A DNA stretch of 64,000 nt from Fulvimarina pelagi HTCC2506 (GTDB taxonomy: Bacteria; Pseudomonadota; Alphaproteobacteria; Rhizobiales; Rhizobiaceae). A program made the translations under genes and the position numbers. Shown here one piece after another: positions 9,166 to 17,867 of this stretch. The DNA is taken from contig NZ_DS022272.1 in NCBI RefSeq assembly GCF_000153705.1, forward strand, positions 3,566,432 to 3,630,431, written 5' to 3'. Position 1 is the stretch's first letter; each line of letters opens with the position of its first letter. Below the pieces are notes generated by a model. The model ran no database searches. It had not been told where the DNA came from and saw nothing but the letters and a program-made list of their open reading frames with translations.

Positions 9166-10361
9166 TGCCAGTGCCCCGCCGCATTCTCACAGCACTTGCA
9201 AGCCTTGCGATCTCACTCGCGCCCTCGGCAATGGCGGCCGACTATCCCGGCACCGACTATGCCGGCTACGCCCCGGCCTCGCCCGGCTACGTGACCGGCG
9301 ACCCCGGCGGCGCGGCCGGAACCGTTCGCATCAAGGACATCACCAACGTGCGCGGCGTGCGCGGCAATCAGCTCGTCGGCTATGGCCTCGTCATCGGCCT
9401 TCAGGGCACCGGTGATTCCATGCGCAACTCGCCCTATACCGAGCAGTCGCTGCAATCCATGCTCGACCGCATGGGCGTCAACATCCGCTCCGACCGGGCA
9501 GGTGGCAAGAACGTCGCGGCCGTCACGGTCACCGCCGAACTGCCTGCGTTCATCGGCACCGGCTCGCGCATCGACGTCAACGTCGCCTCTCTCGGCGATG
9601 CGACCTCGCTGATGGGCGGAACGCTCGTCATGACGCCGCTGTACGGTGCCGATGGCGAGATCTACGCGGTGGCGCAGGGCCCCGTCGCCGTTTCCGGCTT
9701 CACTTCCGAGGGCGCGAGCGAGCGTCTGACGCAGGGTGTGCCCACGGCAGGCCGCGTGCCGAACGGCGCCTTCGTCGAGCGCGAGGTTCCGGGCCATTTC
9801 TACGACGACGGCCAGCTCTCGATGGAGCTCTCCAATCCCGACTTCAAGACGATGGTCCGCACCGTCGACCTGATCAACGCCTATGCGCGCAACCGCTGGG
9901 GCCGTCCGGTCGCTCGGGAAGAGGACTTCCGGACCCTCCATCTCGACCGGCCGGCCAATGTCTCAGCCGTCCGTTTTCTCGCCGAGATCGGCGATCTGCG
10001 CGTCGATCCCGATCAGGTCGCCAAGGTCGTGATCGACGAGCGAACCGGCACGATCGTCATCGGCCAGAACGTTCAGATCTCCACCGTGGCGCTCACGCAT
10101 GGCAATCTCACCGTCCGCGTGTCGGAACTTCCCGCCGTCTCCCAGCCCGCGCCTTTCTCCGACGGCGAGACGGTCGTGACCTCCGAAACGATCGTCGACA
10201 CCAATGAGACGGGCGGAAATTTCGCCTTCGTCGGCGGCACAGATCTCGAAACCGTGGTGCGCGGCCTTAACCGCATCGGTCTCAAACCCTCAGGGATCAT
10301 CGCGATCCTGCAGGCGATCAAGACCGCCGGCGCCCTTCAAGCCGAACTGGTGGTGCAATGA
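9162..10361 (+). CDS. flgI: Flagellar P-ring protein FlgI
   Basis: 399 residues. The signal peptide (ILTALASLAISLAPSAMA) is followed by about 28 residues rich in Tyr, Gly, Pro and Asp before the normal mature start (TVRIKDITNVRGVRGNQLVG). The core carries NSPYTEQSLQSMLDRMGVNI and the terminal FVGGTDLETVVRGLNRIGLK, ending AIKTAGALQAELVVQ. FlgI forms the periplasmic P ring. ATGs at 9162 and 9165 are both possible; the first overlaps flgA by 4 bp. Its own stop overlaps motE in the same way. Confidence 0.97.
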   Translation: MMPVPRRILTALASLAISLAPSAMAADYPGTDYAGYAPASPGYVTGDPGGAAGTVRIKDITNVRGVRGNQLVGYGLVIGLQGTGDSMRNSPYTEQSLQSMLDRMGVNIRSDRAGGKNVAAVTVTAELPAFIGTGSRIDVNVASLGDATSLMGGTLVMTPLYGADGEIYAVAQGPVAVSGFTSEGASERLTQGVPTAGRVPNGAFVEREVPGHFYDDGQLSMELSNPDFKTMVRTVDLINAYARNRWGRPVAREEDFRTLHLDRPANVSAVRFLAEIGDLRVDPDQVAKVVIDERTGTIVIGQNVQISTVALTHGNLTVRVSELPAVSQPAPFSDGETVVTSETIVDTNETGGNFAFVGGTDLETVVRGLNRIGLKPSGIIAILQAIKTAGALQAELVVQ

Positions 10362-10978
10362 CAGCCCGACCGACAACACGTTTCACGCTCTTTCTCGCGC
10401 TCGTCGCGACGGCCGCGGTCAGCCTCCCTCACGCCGCCTTTGCGGCCGGCGCCGAGACACCGGCCGCGCCGCCTGAGATCCCACCCCAGGAGGTGCGTAT
10501 CATCGACGAGGCGACCGGGGAGCCGAAGGCTGCCGAGGAGAAGCCGATGTCGGAGGTCGAACGCTACTGCCTCAACATCGCCGACAAGGCCCAGGACGCG
10601 CGCCACGCCCTTCAGGCAAAGCAGCTGAGGGACATTGAGTCCGAGATAACGGCCAAAATCGACGAGCTTGAAACCCGGCGTGCGGACTATCAGGAGTGGA
10701 TCAAGGAGCGTAAAGCCTTCCTCGACAACGCCTCCACGATCGTCGTCGACATCTACGCCCAGATGAAGCCGGACATGGCCGCGCCGCAGCTTGCCAAGCT
10801 CGGCACGGAGAACGCGGCGATGATCCTCGTGCGCCTCAAATCGCGCCAGGCGAGCAGCGTGCTGGCCGAGATGGAGCCGGACAAGGCTGCCGAGATCGCC
10901 AGGCTCATCGTCGAGAAGACCTCGACCGACACCGGCCAAGACACCGAAAGCCAGACCGTCGCGGAGAACGCATCGTGA
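10358..10978 (+). CDS. motE: MotE-like periplasmic motility protein (MotC chaperone type)
   Basis: 206 residues with a signal peptide (LFLALVATAAVSLPHAAFAA), a Pro-rich linker, a coiled coil (residues about 70-125) and a C-terminal MgtE-N-like domain with AAPQLAKLGTENAAMILVRL and AEMEPDKAAEIARLI. In rhizobia the gene at this position between flgI and flgH encodes MotE, a chaperone for the periplasmic motor protein MotC. The identification rests on domain and position. It overlaps flgI (ATGA) and flgH (GTGA). Confidence 0.85.
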   Translation: MTARPTTRFTLFLALVATAAVSLPHAAFAAGAETPAAPPEIPPQEVRIIDEATGEPKAAEEKPMSEVERYCLNIADKAQDARHALQAKQLRDIESEITAKIDELETRRADYQEWIKERKAFLDNASTIVVDIYAQMKPDMAAPQLAKLGTENAAMILVRLKSRQASSVLAEMEPDKAAEIARLIVEKTSTDTGQDTESQTVAENAS

Positions 10979-11682
10979 CCCTCAGATACGCGGCTCCACT
11001 CGTCCTCGTACTCCTTGCCGGATGTTCGACCAACAGCCAAGACGCCTTTCGCGAGCCGGCGCTTTCGCCGGTCGGCGCGGGCATCTACCAGTATCCGAAC
11101 CTTGTCACGCCGGCTTCCTTCCCGAAAGGCGGGACGGGCGCGAAGAACTCGCTCTGGACGGATTCGCGCGCCGACTTCTATCAGGATCCGCGCGCGCTCT
11201 CGATGGGCGACATCGTGACGGTGAAGATCAACATTTCGGACAAGGCCTCCCTCGCCAATCTCTCCGAGCGCGAGCGCGAGTCCGGTATCTCCGGCGGTGC
11301 TGATATCTCCGGCAGCTTCGGCAGCTGGGCGCTGCCGACCGTCGGCGCGACGCTCGGCCTCGACGGGGGATCGGACGCCAAAGGCAGCGGCCGGGTTAAA
11401 CGCTCGGAGGACATCGAGCTCTCGGTCGCAGCGGTCGTCACCCAGGAACTGCCGAACGGCAACCTGTTCATCTCCGGCCAGCAGGAGGTGCGCGTCAACT
11501 TCGAGGTGCGCGTTCTCTCGATCGCCGGCATCATCCGCCCGCGCGACATCCTGCCGAACAATACGATCGACTACGATAAGATCGCCGAAGCCCGCATTTC
11601 CTACGGCGGACGGGGCCGGATCACCGAGGTCCAGCAGCCCGGCTGGGGGCACCAGGTCTACGACACCGTCTCGCCCTACTGA
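10975..11682 (+). CDS. flgH: Flagellar L-ring lipoprotein FlgH
   Basis: 235 residues from a GTG that overlaps the motE stop. It has a lipoprotein signal peptide with lipobox LLAGC (acylated Cys about residue 16). The FlgH core includes SLWTDSRADFYQDPRALSMG, DIVTVKINISDKASLANLSE, GNLFISGQQEVRVNFEVRVL and ISYGGRGRITEVQQPGWGHQ. It forms the outer-membrane L ring. fliL and fliP, which normally follow flgH in rhizobia, are not here; a convergent tad gene begins 42 bp later. Confidence 0.96.
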   Translation: MTLRYAAPLVLVLLAGCSTNSQDAFREPALSPVGAGIYQYPNLVTPASFPKGGTGAKNSLWTDSRADFYQDPRALSMGDIVTVKINISDKASLANLSERERESGISGGADISGSFGSWALPTVGATLGLDGGSDAKGSGRVKRSEDIELSVAAVVTQELPNGNLFISGQQEVRVNFEVRVLSIAGIIRPRDILPNNTIDYDKIAEARISYGGRGRITEVQQPGWGHQVYDTVSPY

Positions 11683-11724
11683 CGGGACCGTGGTGCTGGT
11701 CGACCCGGTTCGGACAATGCCTGC

Positions 11725-12288
11725 TCAGCAGTCGCCGCACGGAATGTTTTCGGACAACCGCGGAACGGACGCGAACTGCCTGTCGATTTCGAGGCTGGAC
11801 GCGATCACTGTGTTGATCAGAGGCGATTCGTACGTGTATCGCGTGTCGACGATGATCAGAAACTTGCTCGGGTTCTGCTTCAATTCGTCAGACAGCGGAT
11901 AGCTGGACCCCTTGGCGAATCCCGCGCCGCTGTCCTTCTTCGACCAGGCGACCTTGCCTTTACCCTCGTCGTCGATCTCGATGGCGGAGATTGTTACAGC
12001 AAGTTTGCTGGCGTTCAGCGGGTACATGATCGCCTCTGAGATCTCGAAGATGCTGTTAATCTCACTCGACGAGATCGAGCGTGTGCGAGAGACGAGATCG
12101 CCTATGGTCTCAGCGGCCGTGTTCGCCTTGCTGGCGCCTTCGTAGATCTTGGAGCCCTCGAACATGCCGAGATAGAGAACGACGAACAACGGCAGGATCA
12201 TCACGCATTCGATTGCGGCGACACCGGTATTGGCGGCGGCGAAACTGCGACGGGCGGAGCGGAATCGTCTCGAAATCGTGGCGATCAT
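11725..12288 (-). CDS. TadE/TadG-type pilus assembly protein
   Basis: 187 residues. A basic N-terminus is followed by the TadE-like membrane motif NTGVAAIECVMILPLFVVLY (residues about 21-40), then a periplasmic domain ending in a cysteine pair (CGDC). TadE/TadG pseudopilins are minor components processed by TadV in Flp/Tad pili. The gene starts 1 bp inside the end of the upstream tadE-like gene, so the two are co-transcribed. It is convergent with flgH (42 bp). No other tad genes are in the window. Confidence 0.85.
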   Translation of the reverse strand: MIATISRRFRSARRSFAAANTGVAAIECVMILPLFVVLYLGMFEGSKIYEGASKANTAAETIGDLVSRTRSISSSEINSIFEISEAIMYPLNASKLAVTISAIEIDDEGKGKVAWSKKDSGAGFAKGSSYPLSDELKQNPSKFLIIVDTRYTYESPLINTVIASSLEIDRQFASVPRLSENIPCGDC

Positions 12289-12824
12289 CAGAAGGGCTCG
12301 TTACGGAATGCGGCGACGGAGGCAAAGGTCAGCTTGCCGTTATCGTCCCCGGATAGGGCGTGAAGCATCGAAGTCTGCCATTCCCACTCGTAGAAGACCC
12401 GAAGCACGTTGATGTCCTCGCTGCCGCCCAGATCGTATCCGAACCCATCCGGATCGTAGCTCAGATCGATGGCGGAGTAATCGTCGAAGGTCTTGAGGTC
12501 GACCTGGATCTTGTCACAGGCGAGGAAGTAGTCGATGCGGTCGCAGACGAGCTGCTTGAACTCCTCCTTGGTCGGAGCTTCGTCGCCCGCACTCTGCAGC
12601 TGGCCGGTCAGGATCTGTCGCGCCACGCCCTGGACCCCGCTTTCGAGGACGATCCCGGCCGTGAAAAGAATGGCGGTCTCGATAATTGCAAGAAAGAGCG
12701 CGAAGAATGGGAATGCACACAGCACGAATTCAATCGCAGCGACGCCCCCGCGATCCTTCCGCAGACGCTTGAAGAGGCTACCGAGTGTCCTGGCGTTCGA
12801 GTTGTGAAAAGCGGTCTCTCGCAT
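12288..12824 (-). CDS. TadE-like pseudopilin
   Basis: 178 residues. After a basic leader (SLFKRLRKDRGGVAAIEFVL) comes a hydrophobic helix (CAFPFFALFLAIIETAILFT), the G-x3-IEF arrangement of TadE/TadG prepilins. The C-terminal part is predicted extracellular, with two cysteines in VCDRIDYFLACD. It is the first gene of a two-gene minus-strand operon with a separate promoter region of about 180 bp shared with nadQ. That region contains a perfect 14 bp palindrome (AGCCTTCTAAGGCT, 12939-12952) of unknown role. Confidence 0.85.
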   Translation of the reverse strand: MRETAFHNSNARTLGSLFKRLRKDRGGVAAIEFVLCAFPFFALFLAIIETAILFTAGIVLESGVQGVARQILTGQLQSAGDEAPTKEEFKQLVCDRIDYFLACDKIQVDLKTFDDYSAIDLSYDPDGFGYDLGGSEDINVLRVFYEWEWQTSMLHALSGDDNGKLTFASVAAFRNEPF

Positions 12825-13005
12825 GGACCCCTCCTTGATCTTACTTCGTTAGACGACGGAAGAGTTCAACGAGGGGTGAATCCGGACATCAGGCCAGGCG
12901 CCAAGATGGATTCGTCGTTACCGTTAGGTGAACGAGCGAGCCTTCTAAGGCTTCCTTAAGCGGCCCGATCGTTGCTATCTGGAGGAACCGAGCAGCGCTT
13001 TAGGG

Positions 13006-13971
13006 ATGGGCGAGCGAAATCCGATGAGCATGGCCGAGCGAGCGGACGGTGCTGTGGAGCTCCACGCCCACCAGGGGCAAACCGTCGGGGTGGGCCTCAA
13101 CGCGGTCGTCGTTGCCTTCGACGATGCCGGCCCGCGGGTGCTCCTCGCCAATTCCGGTGAGGAGGGAATGCCTGCGCTGCCCTCCGGCCCGCTCGAAGCG
13201 GAGCACCGCACCCTCGAGGCCGGTGTCCGCAGCTGGGTGGAGCGTCAGACAGGCCAACCCCTCGGTTTCGTCGAACAGCTCTACACCTTCGGCGACAAAA
13301 GCCGGCCCGGCACGAGGCGCTTTGTCTCTATCGCCTATCTGGCGCTGGTGCGCGGCGCGGCCGACGAACGCCCCGCCGCCGGCTGGGCCGATCTCTATGC
13401 CCATTTCCCCTACGAGGACTGGCGCGACGGCGCACCAGGCTCGATCGCGCTTCTGCGGGAGGATTTGCAGGATTGGGCGGAAGACGCCGGCTCCGGAACG
13501 AAACGCGGCCGTCTCGCCCGGATCGCGTCCGCGTTCGGGGAGGACGGCCAGCGATGGAACGAGGAGCGCGTGCTCGAACGCTACGAGCTTCTTTACGAGG
13601 CCGGTCTTGTCGCCGAGGCGGGGCGCGATCGCGGCTGCGCGGTTCGCGCACGGGCCGATACCGGGGTGCCGCTAGCCCTCGATCATCGGCGCATGCTGGC
13701 GACGGCGATCGGCCGGCTGCGCGCCAAGATCAAGTATCGTCCGGTTCTCTTCGAGCTGATGCCGGACGAATTCACCCTGTTCGATCTCCAGCGCATCGCC
13801 GAAGCGCTGTCGGGCGTTCGCCTGCACAAGCCGAACTTCCGGCGTTTGATGGAAAGCCAGGGGCTGATCGAGGAGACCGGCCGCCTCTCGACCCAGACCG
13901 GCGGCCGGCCGGCCAAGCTTTTCCGCTATCGTCCGGAGATCACAATGGAACGTCCCGGCGAAACCGCCTGA
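13006..13971 (+). CDS. nadQ: NadQ/COG4111-type Nudix-related transcriptional regulator of NAD synthesis
   Basis: 321 residues. An N-terminal Nudix-fold domain (residues about 25-155) has a degenerate Nudix box: in GPLEAEHRTLEAGVRSWVER the position-7 Glu is His, the RE dyad is RS and the EE dyad is ER, so hydrolase activity is unlikely. The C-terminal half (residues about 180-310) has winged-helix features (FTLFDLQRIAEALSG, NFRRLMESQGLIEETGRLS). This architecture next to nadABC matches the predicted alphaproteobacterial NAD regulator NadQ. Start is uncertain: ATG 13006 or ATG 13024. The inverted repeat before nadA is its likely operator. Confidence 0.8.
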   Translation: MGERNPMSMAERADGAVELHAHQGQTVGVGLNAVVVAFDDAGPRVLLANSGEEGMPALPSGPLEAEHRTLEAGVRSWVERQTGQPLGFVEQLYTFGDKSRPGTRRFVSIAYLALVRGAADERPAAGWADLYAHFPYEDWRDGAPGSIALLREDLQDWAEDAGSGTKRGRLARIASAFGEDGQRWNEERVLERYELLYEAGLVAEAGRDRGCAVRARADTGVPLALDHRRMLATAIGRLRAKIKYRPVLFELMPDEFTLFDLQRIAEALSGVRLHKPNFRRLMESQGLIEETGRLSTQTGGRPAKLFRYRPEITMERPGETA

Positions 13972-14040
13972 AATCAAGCTCTTCGTCTCAGATGACGAAA
14001 TCGTCACTGCGCCACTTCGCACAAGATTTGACCTCCCGAC

Positions 14041-14076
14041 TTGCATTCCCGTACTTATGCTCATATCTAGCATAAG
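14041..14076 (+). promoter_or_regulatory. nadA promoter with overlapping palindromic operator
   Basis: A -35-like TTGCAT (14041-14046) and -10-like TATCTA (14064-14069) are 17 bp apart. Overlapping the spacer and -10 is a perfect inverted repeat, CTTATGCT (14054-14061) and AGCATAAG (14069-14076), with a 7 bp centre. Bound repressor would block RNA polymerase. It lies between the nadQ stop and nadA start, which makes it a strong candidate NadQ operator (inference). Confidence 0.65.
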
Positions 14077-14149
14077 CCGGCTCGGGAAGGGCCGAATGAC
14101 AACCCGCGTCTTCAGGCTTCGGCCCGGTCGCGGATGGAGGTGACCCGCG

Positions 14150-15151
14150 ATGACCGAACTCGTTCTCGAACGCCCAAAACTCCGGACGACCGACGCGCTT
14201 TACGACAAGGTGAGCCGTTTCATTCCGAAGCCCGAATGGGCGACGATGGAGGATGACGTTCAGGCCATCCTCGATCTGAAGCGCGAGACGAACGCCGTCA
14301 TCCTCGCCCACAACTACCAGACGCCGGAAATCTTCCACACCGTCTCCGACATCGTCGGCGACTCGCTGGCGCTTGCCCGCGAGGCCGTGACGACCGATGC
14401 CGACGTCATTGTCATGGCCGGCGTCCACTTCATGGCCGAGACGGCGAAGCTCCTCAACCCGGATAAGACCGTCCTCATCCCGGACATGCGCGCCGGCTGC
14501 TCGCTCGCCGACTCGATCACGGCTGAAGACATCGCACTGCTCCGCCAGAAATATCCCGGCGTTCCGGTGGTGACCTACGTCAACACCTCGGCCGAGGTGA
14601 AAGCGGCCTCGGACATCTGCTGCACCTCGGGCAACGCACATGCCGTCATCCGTTCGCTCGGCGTGCCGCGCGTCCTGATGCTGCCCGACGAATATCTCGC
14701 CCAGAATGTCCAGCGCGACATTCCCGAGGTCGAGATCCTCACCTGGGCCGGCCACTGCGAAGTCCACGAGCAGTTCACCCCGCAGGACATACGCGACATG
14801 CGTGAGGCCTATCCGGGTGTGACGATCCTCGCCCATCCGGAATGCCCGCCGGAGGTGGTGGCCGAAGCAGACTATGCCGGCTCGACGGCAAACATGTCGG
14901 ACTTCGTGGCGAACAAGAAGCCCGCGCGCGTCGCGCTTATCACCGAATGCTCGATGAGCGACAACGTGGCGGCTGCGAACCCGGAGACGGAATTCGTCAA
15001 GCCGTGCAATCTCTGCCCGCACATGAAGCGGATCAACCTCAAGAACATCCGCTCGGCGCTGGAGAACATGGAACACGAGGTGATCGTGCCGAAGCATCTT
15101 ATGGCTCCGGCGCGCCGGGCCGTTGAACGGATGCTCGAAGTCAGGAACTGA
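14150..15151 (+). CDS. nadA: Quinolinate synthase NadA
   Basis: 333 residues. NadA condenses iminoaspartate with dihydroxyacetone phosphate to quinolinate using a [4Fe-4S] cluster. Family motifs are clear: ILAHNYQTPEIFHTVSDIVG, GVHFMAETAKLLNPDKTVL, AGCSLADS (first cluster Cys), TSGNA, HPECPPEV (second) and the C-terminal CNLCPHMKRINLKNI (third Cys in CNLCPH). A consensus Shine-Dalgarno GGAGGTGA (14136-14143) precedes the ATG by 6 nt. It is the first gene of nadABC. Confidence 0.98.
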   Translation: MTELVLERPKLRTTDALYDKVSRFIPKPEWATMEDDVQAILDLKRETNAVILAHNYQTPEIFHTVSDIVGDSLALAREAVTTDADVIVMAGVHFMAETAKLLNPDKTVLIPDMRAGCSLADSITAEDIALLRQKYPGVPVVTYVNTSAEVKAASDICCTSGNAHAVIRSLGVPRVLMLPDEYLAQNVQRDIPEVEILTWAGHCEVHEQFTPQDIRDMREAYPGVTILAHPECPPEVVAEADYAGSTANMSDFVANKKPARVALITECSMSDNVAAANPETEFVKPCNLCPHMKRINLKNIRSALENMEHEVIVPKHLMAPARRAVERMLEVRN

Positions 15152-15225
15152 GCGAACGGCTCTCGTGGCGGCGTCCTTCAGATGCCGCCATCCCTTCCTT
15201 GTCCAGCCTCGAGAAGGCAAGCGGC

Positions 15226-16842
15226 ATGACCTTTCATCACATCCCGGACCACTTCGACGCCGTGAGACCGTCGGTCGAAACGCCTGCTCTTGTCATCGGA
15301 GCGGGGGTCGCCGGCCTGACGACTGCGCTGAAGCTTGCCGAGCATGGGCCGGTGACACTCGTCACCGCCGCGCCGCTCGGCCTTGAGGCGGCGACCGACT
15401 GGGCGCAGGGCGGCATCGCCGCAGCGCTTGGCCCAAGCGACGGACCCGAGGCCCATGCGCGCGATACCGTCGCGGCCGGCGCCGGTCTGACCGAGCCGGA
15501 GGTCGCCCTCCTGGTCGCGACCGAGGTCCGTGATGCGGTCCGCTGGCTTGATGGTCTCGACGTTCCATTCGATCGCGAGAACGGGGGCGAACTGTCTCTC
15601 GGTTTGGAAGCGGCTCATTCGGCCCGCCGTATCGTCAAGGCCGGCGGCGACGGTACCGGCCACGCCGTTCTGAAGGCACTGGTCGGAGCCGCGCGTGCCA
15701 ATCCGCGTATCACTGTCCTCGAACGCGTTGCAGCCACGGCGCTTCTGAAGGACGGGGAGGGGCGTGTGGCTGGCGCGCTCTGCCGTGCGATCGGCGGCGA
15801 GGCGTTCGCCATCGCTGCAGGCGCTACCGTCCTCGCCACAGGCGGGCTCGGCGCCCTCTACGCCCAGACGACGAACCCTTCCAGCGCAACCGGATCCGGC
15901 CTCGCGCTCGCCGCCCGCGCCGGTGCGTTCCTGCGCGACATGGAGTTCGTGCAGTTCCACCCGACCGCGATCGATATCGCCGCGATGCCCGGCGCGCCGC
16001 TGCCGCTCGCAACCGAAGCCCTGCGCGGGGAGGGTGCGATTCTCCTTAACGGCAGGGGCGAACGCTTCATGGCGGATATACCGGGCCGCGAACTCGCCCC
16101 GCGCGACGTCGTCGCCCGCGCGATCTTCGCCGAGCGGGCGAGAGGCGACGCCGTCACCCTCGACGCCACCCATCTCGGCGCGGCGATCGCGAAGCGCTTC
16201 CCAACGGTCACTGGCCTATGCCGCGCAAACGGCATCGATCCGGCGATGCAGGCAATCCCGGTCACGCCCGCCGCGCACTACCACATGGGCGGCATCGAGA
16301 CCGACGCGCTCGGACGCTCCTCCGTGCCCGGCCTTTGGGCGGCCGGCGAATGCGCCTCGACAGGCCTCCACGGCGCGAACCGTCTCGCCTCGAATTCGCT
16401 CGCCGAAGCGCTCGTCTTCGGACGCCGGATCGCCGAGGACATCGCCGCCTCGGGTCCACAAGCGGGATCGGCTCGCCTGGCGCTCGCAGGCGCGCCGTTG
16501 CGGTCTCCGAAGGAGCGCGAGGCCCGCGACGCCCTGTTCGCGACCCGCGCGATCATGGCCCGCAATGTCGGGGTCTCGCGCGATGTTGAGGGTCTCGATC
16601 AGGCAATCGACGATCTCTCGCCTCTGGCGGCCCGCGGCTTTGCCGCCGCCGAAATCGGTCTCGTGATCGCGCGGGCCGCGTTGGCCCGCGAGGAAAGCCG
16701 CGGCGCGCACTTCCGGACCGATCATCCACAGGAGGACGCGCCCGTGCACAGCCGCATGCGGCTCCACGACCTCGTCGCAACCCACGATCCGCATCCCGCC
16801 GCCTTTCGGAGCGAGGCGACAAGCCCGGCGCTCGCCGGCTGA
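15226..16842 (+). CDS. nadB: L-aspartate oxidase NadB
   Basis: 538 residues from ATG 15226, 8 nt after GAGAAGG; a TTG at 15199 would add nine residues without a better ribosome site. FAD-binding motif VIGAGVAGLTTALKLAEHG, then the succinate dehydrogenase/fumarate reductase flavoprotein features TDWAQGGIAAALG, ATGGLGALYAQTTNP, MEFVQFHPTA, HYHMGGIETD and GANRLASNSLAEALVFGRRI. It oxidises aspartate to iminoaspartate for NadA. nadC follows after 30 bp. Confidence 0.97.
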   Translation: MTFHHIPDHFDAVRPSVETPALVIGAGVAGLTTALKLAEHGPVTLVTAAPLGLEAATDWAQGGIAAALGPSDGPEAHARDTVAAGAGLTEPEVALLVATEVRDAVRWLDGLDVPFDRENGGELSLGLEAAHSARRIVKAGGDGTGHAVLKALVGAARANPRITVLERVAATALLKDGEGRVAGALCRAIGGEAFAIAAGATVLATGGLGALYAQTTNPSSATGSGLALAARAGAFLRDMEFVQFHPTAIDIAAMPGAPLPLATEALRGEGAILLNGRGERFMADIPGRELAPRDVVARAIFAERARGDAVTLDATHLGAAIAKRFPTVTGLCRANGIDPAMQAIPVTPAAHYHMGGIETDALGRSSVPGLWAAGECASTGLHGANRLASNSLAEALVFGRRIAEDIAASGPQAGSARLALAGAPLRSPKEREARDALFATRAIMARNVGVSRDVEGLDQAIDDLSPLAARGFAAAEIGLVIARAALAREESRGAHFRTDHPQEDAPVHSRMRLHDLVATHDPHPAAFRSEATSPALAG

Positions 16843-16872
16843 CCCTTGCCCATCGAGAAGAGATCAGACCCC

Positions 16873-17745
16873 ATGTCCGCCCTGCGTGCCGCGGCCCTCG
16901 CCGGCCCCTCCCGCTTTTTGATCGAGCCGATCGTCCGCGCCGCTCTCCACGAGGATCTCGGCCGCCGTGGCGACGTCACGTCCGAAGCCGTTGTTCCCGC
17001 GGATGCGCGGATGCGCGGTCAGATTGCCGCCCGCGAGCCTGGCACGCTCGCCGGCATCCAAGCAGCACGTCTCGCGTTCGAACTGGTCGATCCCTCGGTC
17101 AGCCTCGAAATCGTCGCGGCGGATGGGGCGTTCTTCGAGCCCGGCGATGCGGTGCTGCGGATGGAAGGTCCCGCGCGCTCGATCCTTACGGCCGAGCGTG
17201 TCGCTCTCAACCTCCTCTGCCATCTCTCCGGCATCGCGACGGCGACCGCCGATCTCGTCGCGGTCGCCAAGGCGCACGGCAAGGCCGACATCGTCTGCAC
17301 CCGCAAGACGACGCCCGGCCTGCGCAACCTCGAGAAGCATGCCGTGAAGGCCGGTGGGGGCGGCAATCACCGATACGGCCTCGACGACGCGATCCTCATC
17401 AAGGACAACCACATTGCCGTCGCCGGCTCGGTCTCGGAGGCGATGAAGCGCGCGAAAGCCTATGCCGGCCATATGCTGATGATCGAGGTCGAGGTCGACA
17501 CGCTCGAACAGCTCGAAGAGGCGATGGCCCACAGGCCGGGCGCGGTCCTCCTCGACAATATGAGCCCGGAGTTGCTTGCGGAGGCCGTCCGCATCGTCGA
17601 CGGACGCGCGATCACCGAGGCCTCGGGCAGCATGACAAAGGAAACCATCGGCCCGGTCTCCGCTGCTGGCGTCGACCTCATTTCTGTCGGCTGGCTCACC
17701 CACTCCGCCCCGATCGTCGATCTCGGTTTGGACGAGATAGGCTAG
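16873..17745 (+). CDS. nadC: Nicotinate-nucleotide pyrophosphorylase (carboxylating) NadC
   Basis: 290 residues from ATG 16873; a TTG at 16846 gives a nine-residue extension not expected for the family. Signature segments are EDLGRRGDVTSEAV, LNLLCHLSGIATATADLV, CTRKTTPGLRNLEKHAVKAG, NHRYGLDDAILIKDNHIA and VEVEVDTLEQLEEAM. NadC converts quinolinate and PRPP to nicotinate mononucleotide, which NadD (24.1 kb here) then adenylates. It ends the nadABC operon. Confidence 0.97.
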   Translation: MSALRAAALAGPSRFLIEPIVRAALHEDLGRRGDVTSEAVVPADARMRGQIAAREPGTLAGIQAARLAFELVDPSVSLEIVAADGAFFEPGDAVLRMEGPARSILTAERVALNLLCHLSGIATATADLVAVAKAHGKADIVCTRKTTPGLRNLEKHAVKAGGGGNHRYGLDDAILIKDNHIAVAGSVSEAMKRAKAYAGHMLMIEVEVDTLEQLEEAMAHRPGAVLLDNMSPELLAEAVRIVDGRAITEASGSMTKETIGPVSAAGVDLISVGWLTHSAPIVDLGLDEIG

Positions 17746-17790
17746 AACAGACCGACACACGGCAACACCGGTCCGTGACCGCCCGCGTGC

Positions 17791-17867
17791 TTGACGACCC
17801 GGCAGTCCGCGCTTATACGAGCCCTCGAACGAAAGGCTGGAACGCATCCATGCGTGATCCAGCCTTT
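17791..17867 (+). promoter_or_regulatory. rplU promoter and 5' leader hairpin
   Basis: TTGACG (17791-17796) and TATACG (17814-17819) are 17 bp apart, a good housekeeping promoter. Immediately downstream is a long hairpin. AAAGGCTGGA (17832-17841) pairs with TCCAGCCTTT (17858-17867), and ACGCA (17842-17846) pairs with TGCGT (17851-17855), with loop TCCA and a 2-nt bulge. The 3' arm ends in four T. It lies about 97 bp before rplU and could be an attenuator, a leader regulatory element or a weak terminator for nadC. Confidence 0.5.
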
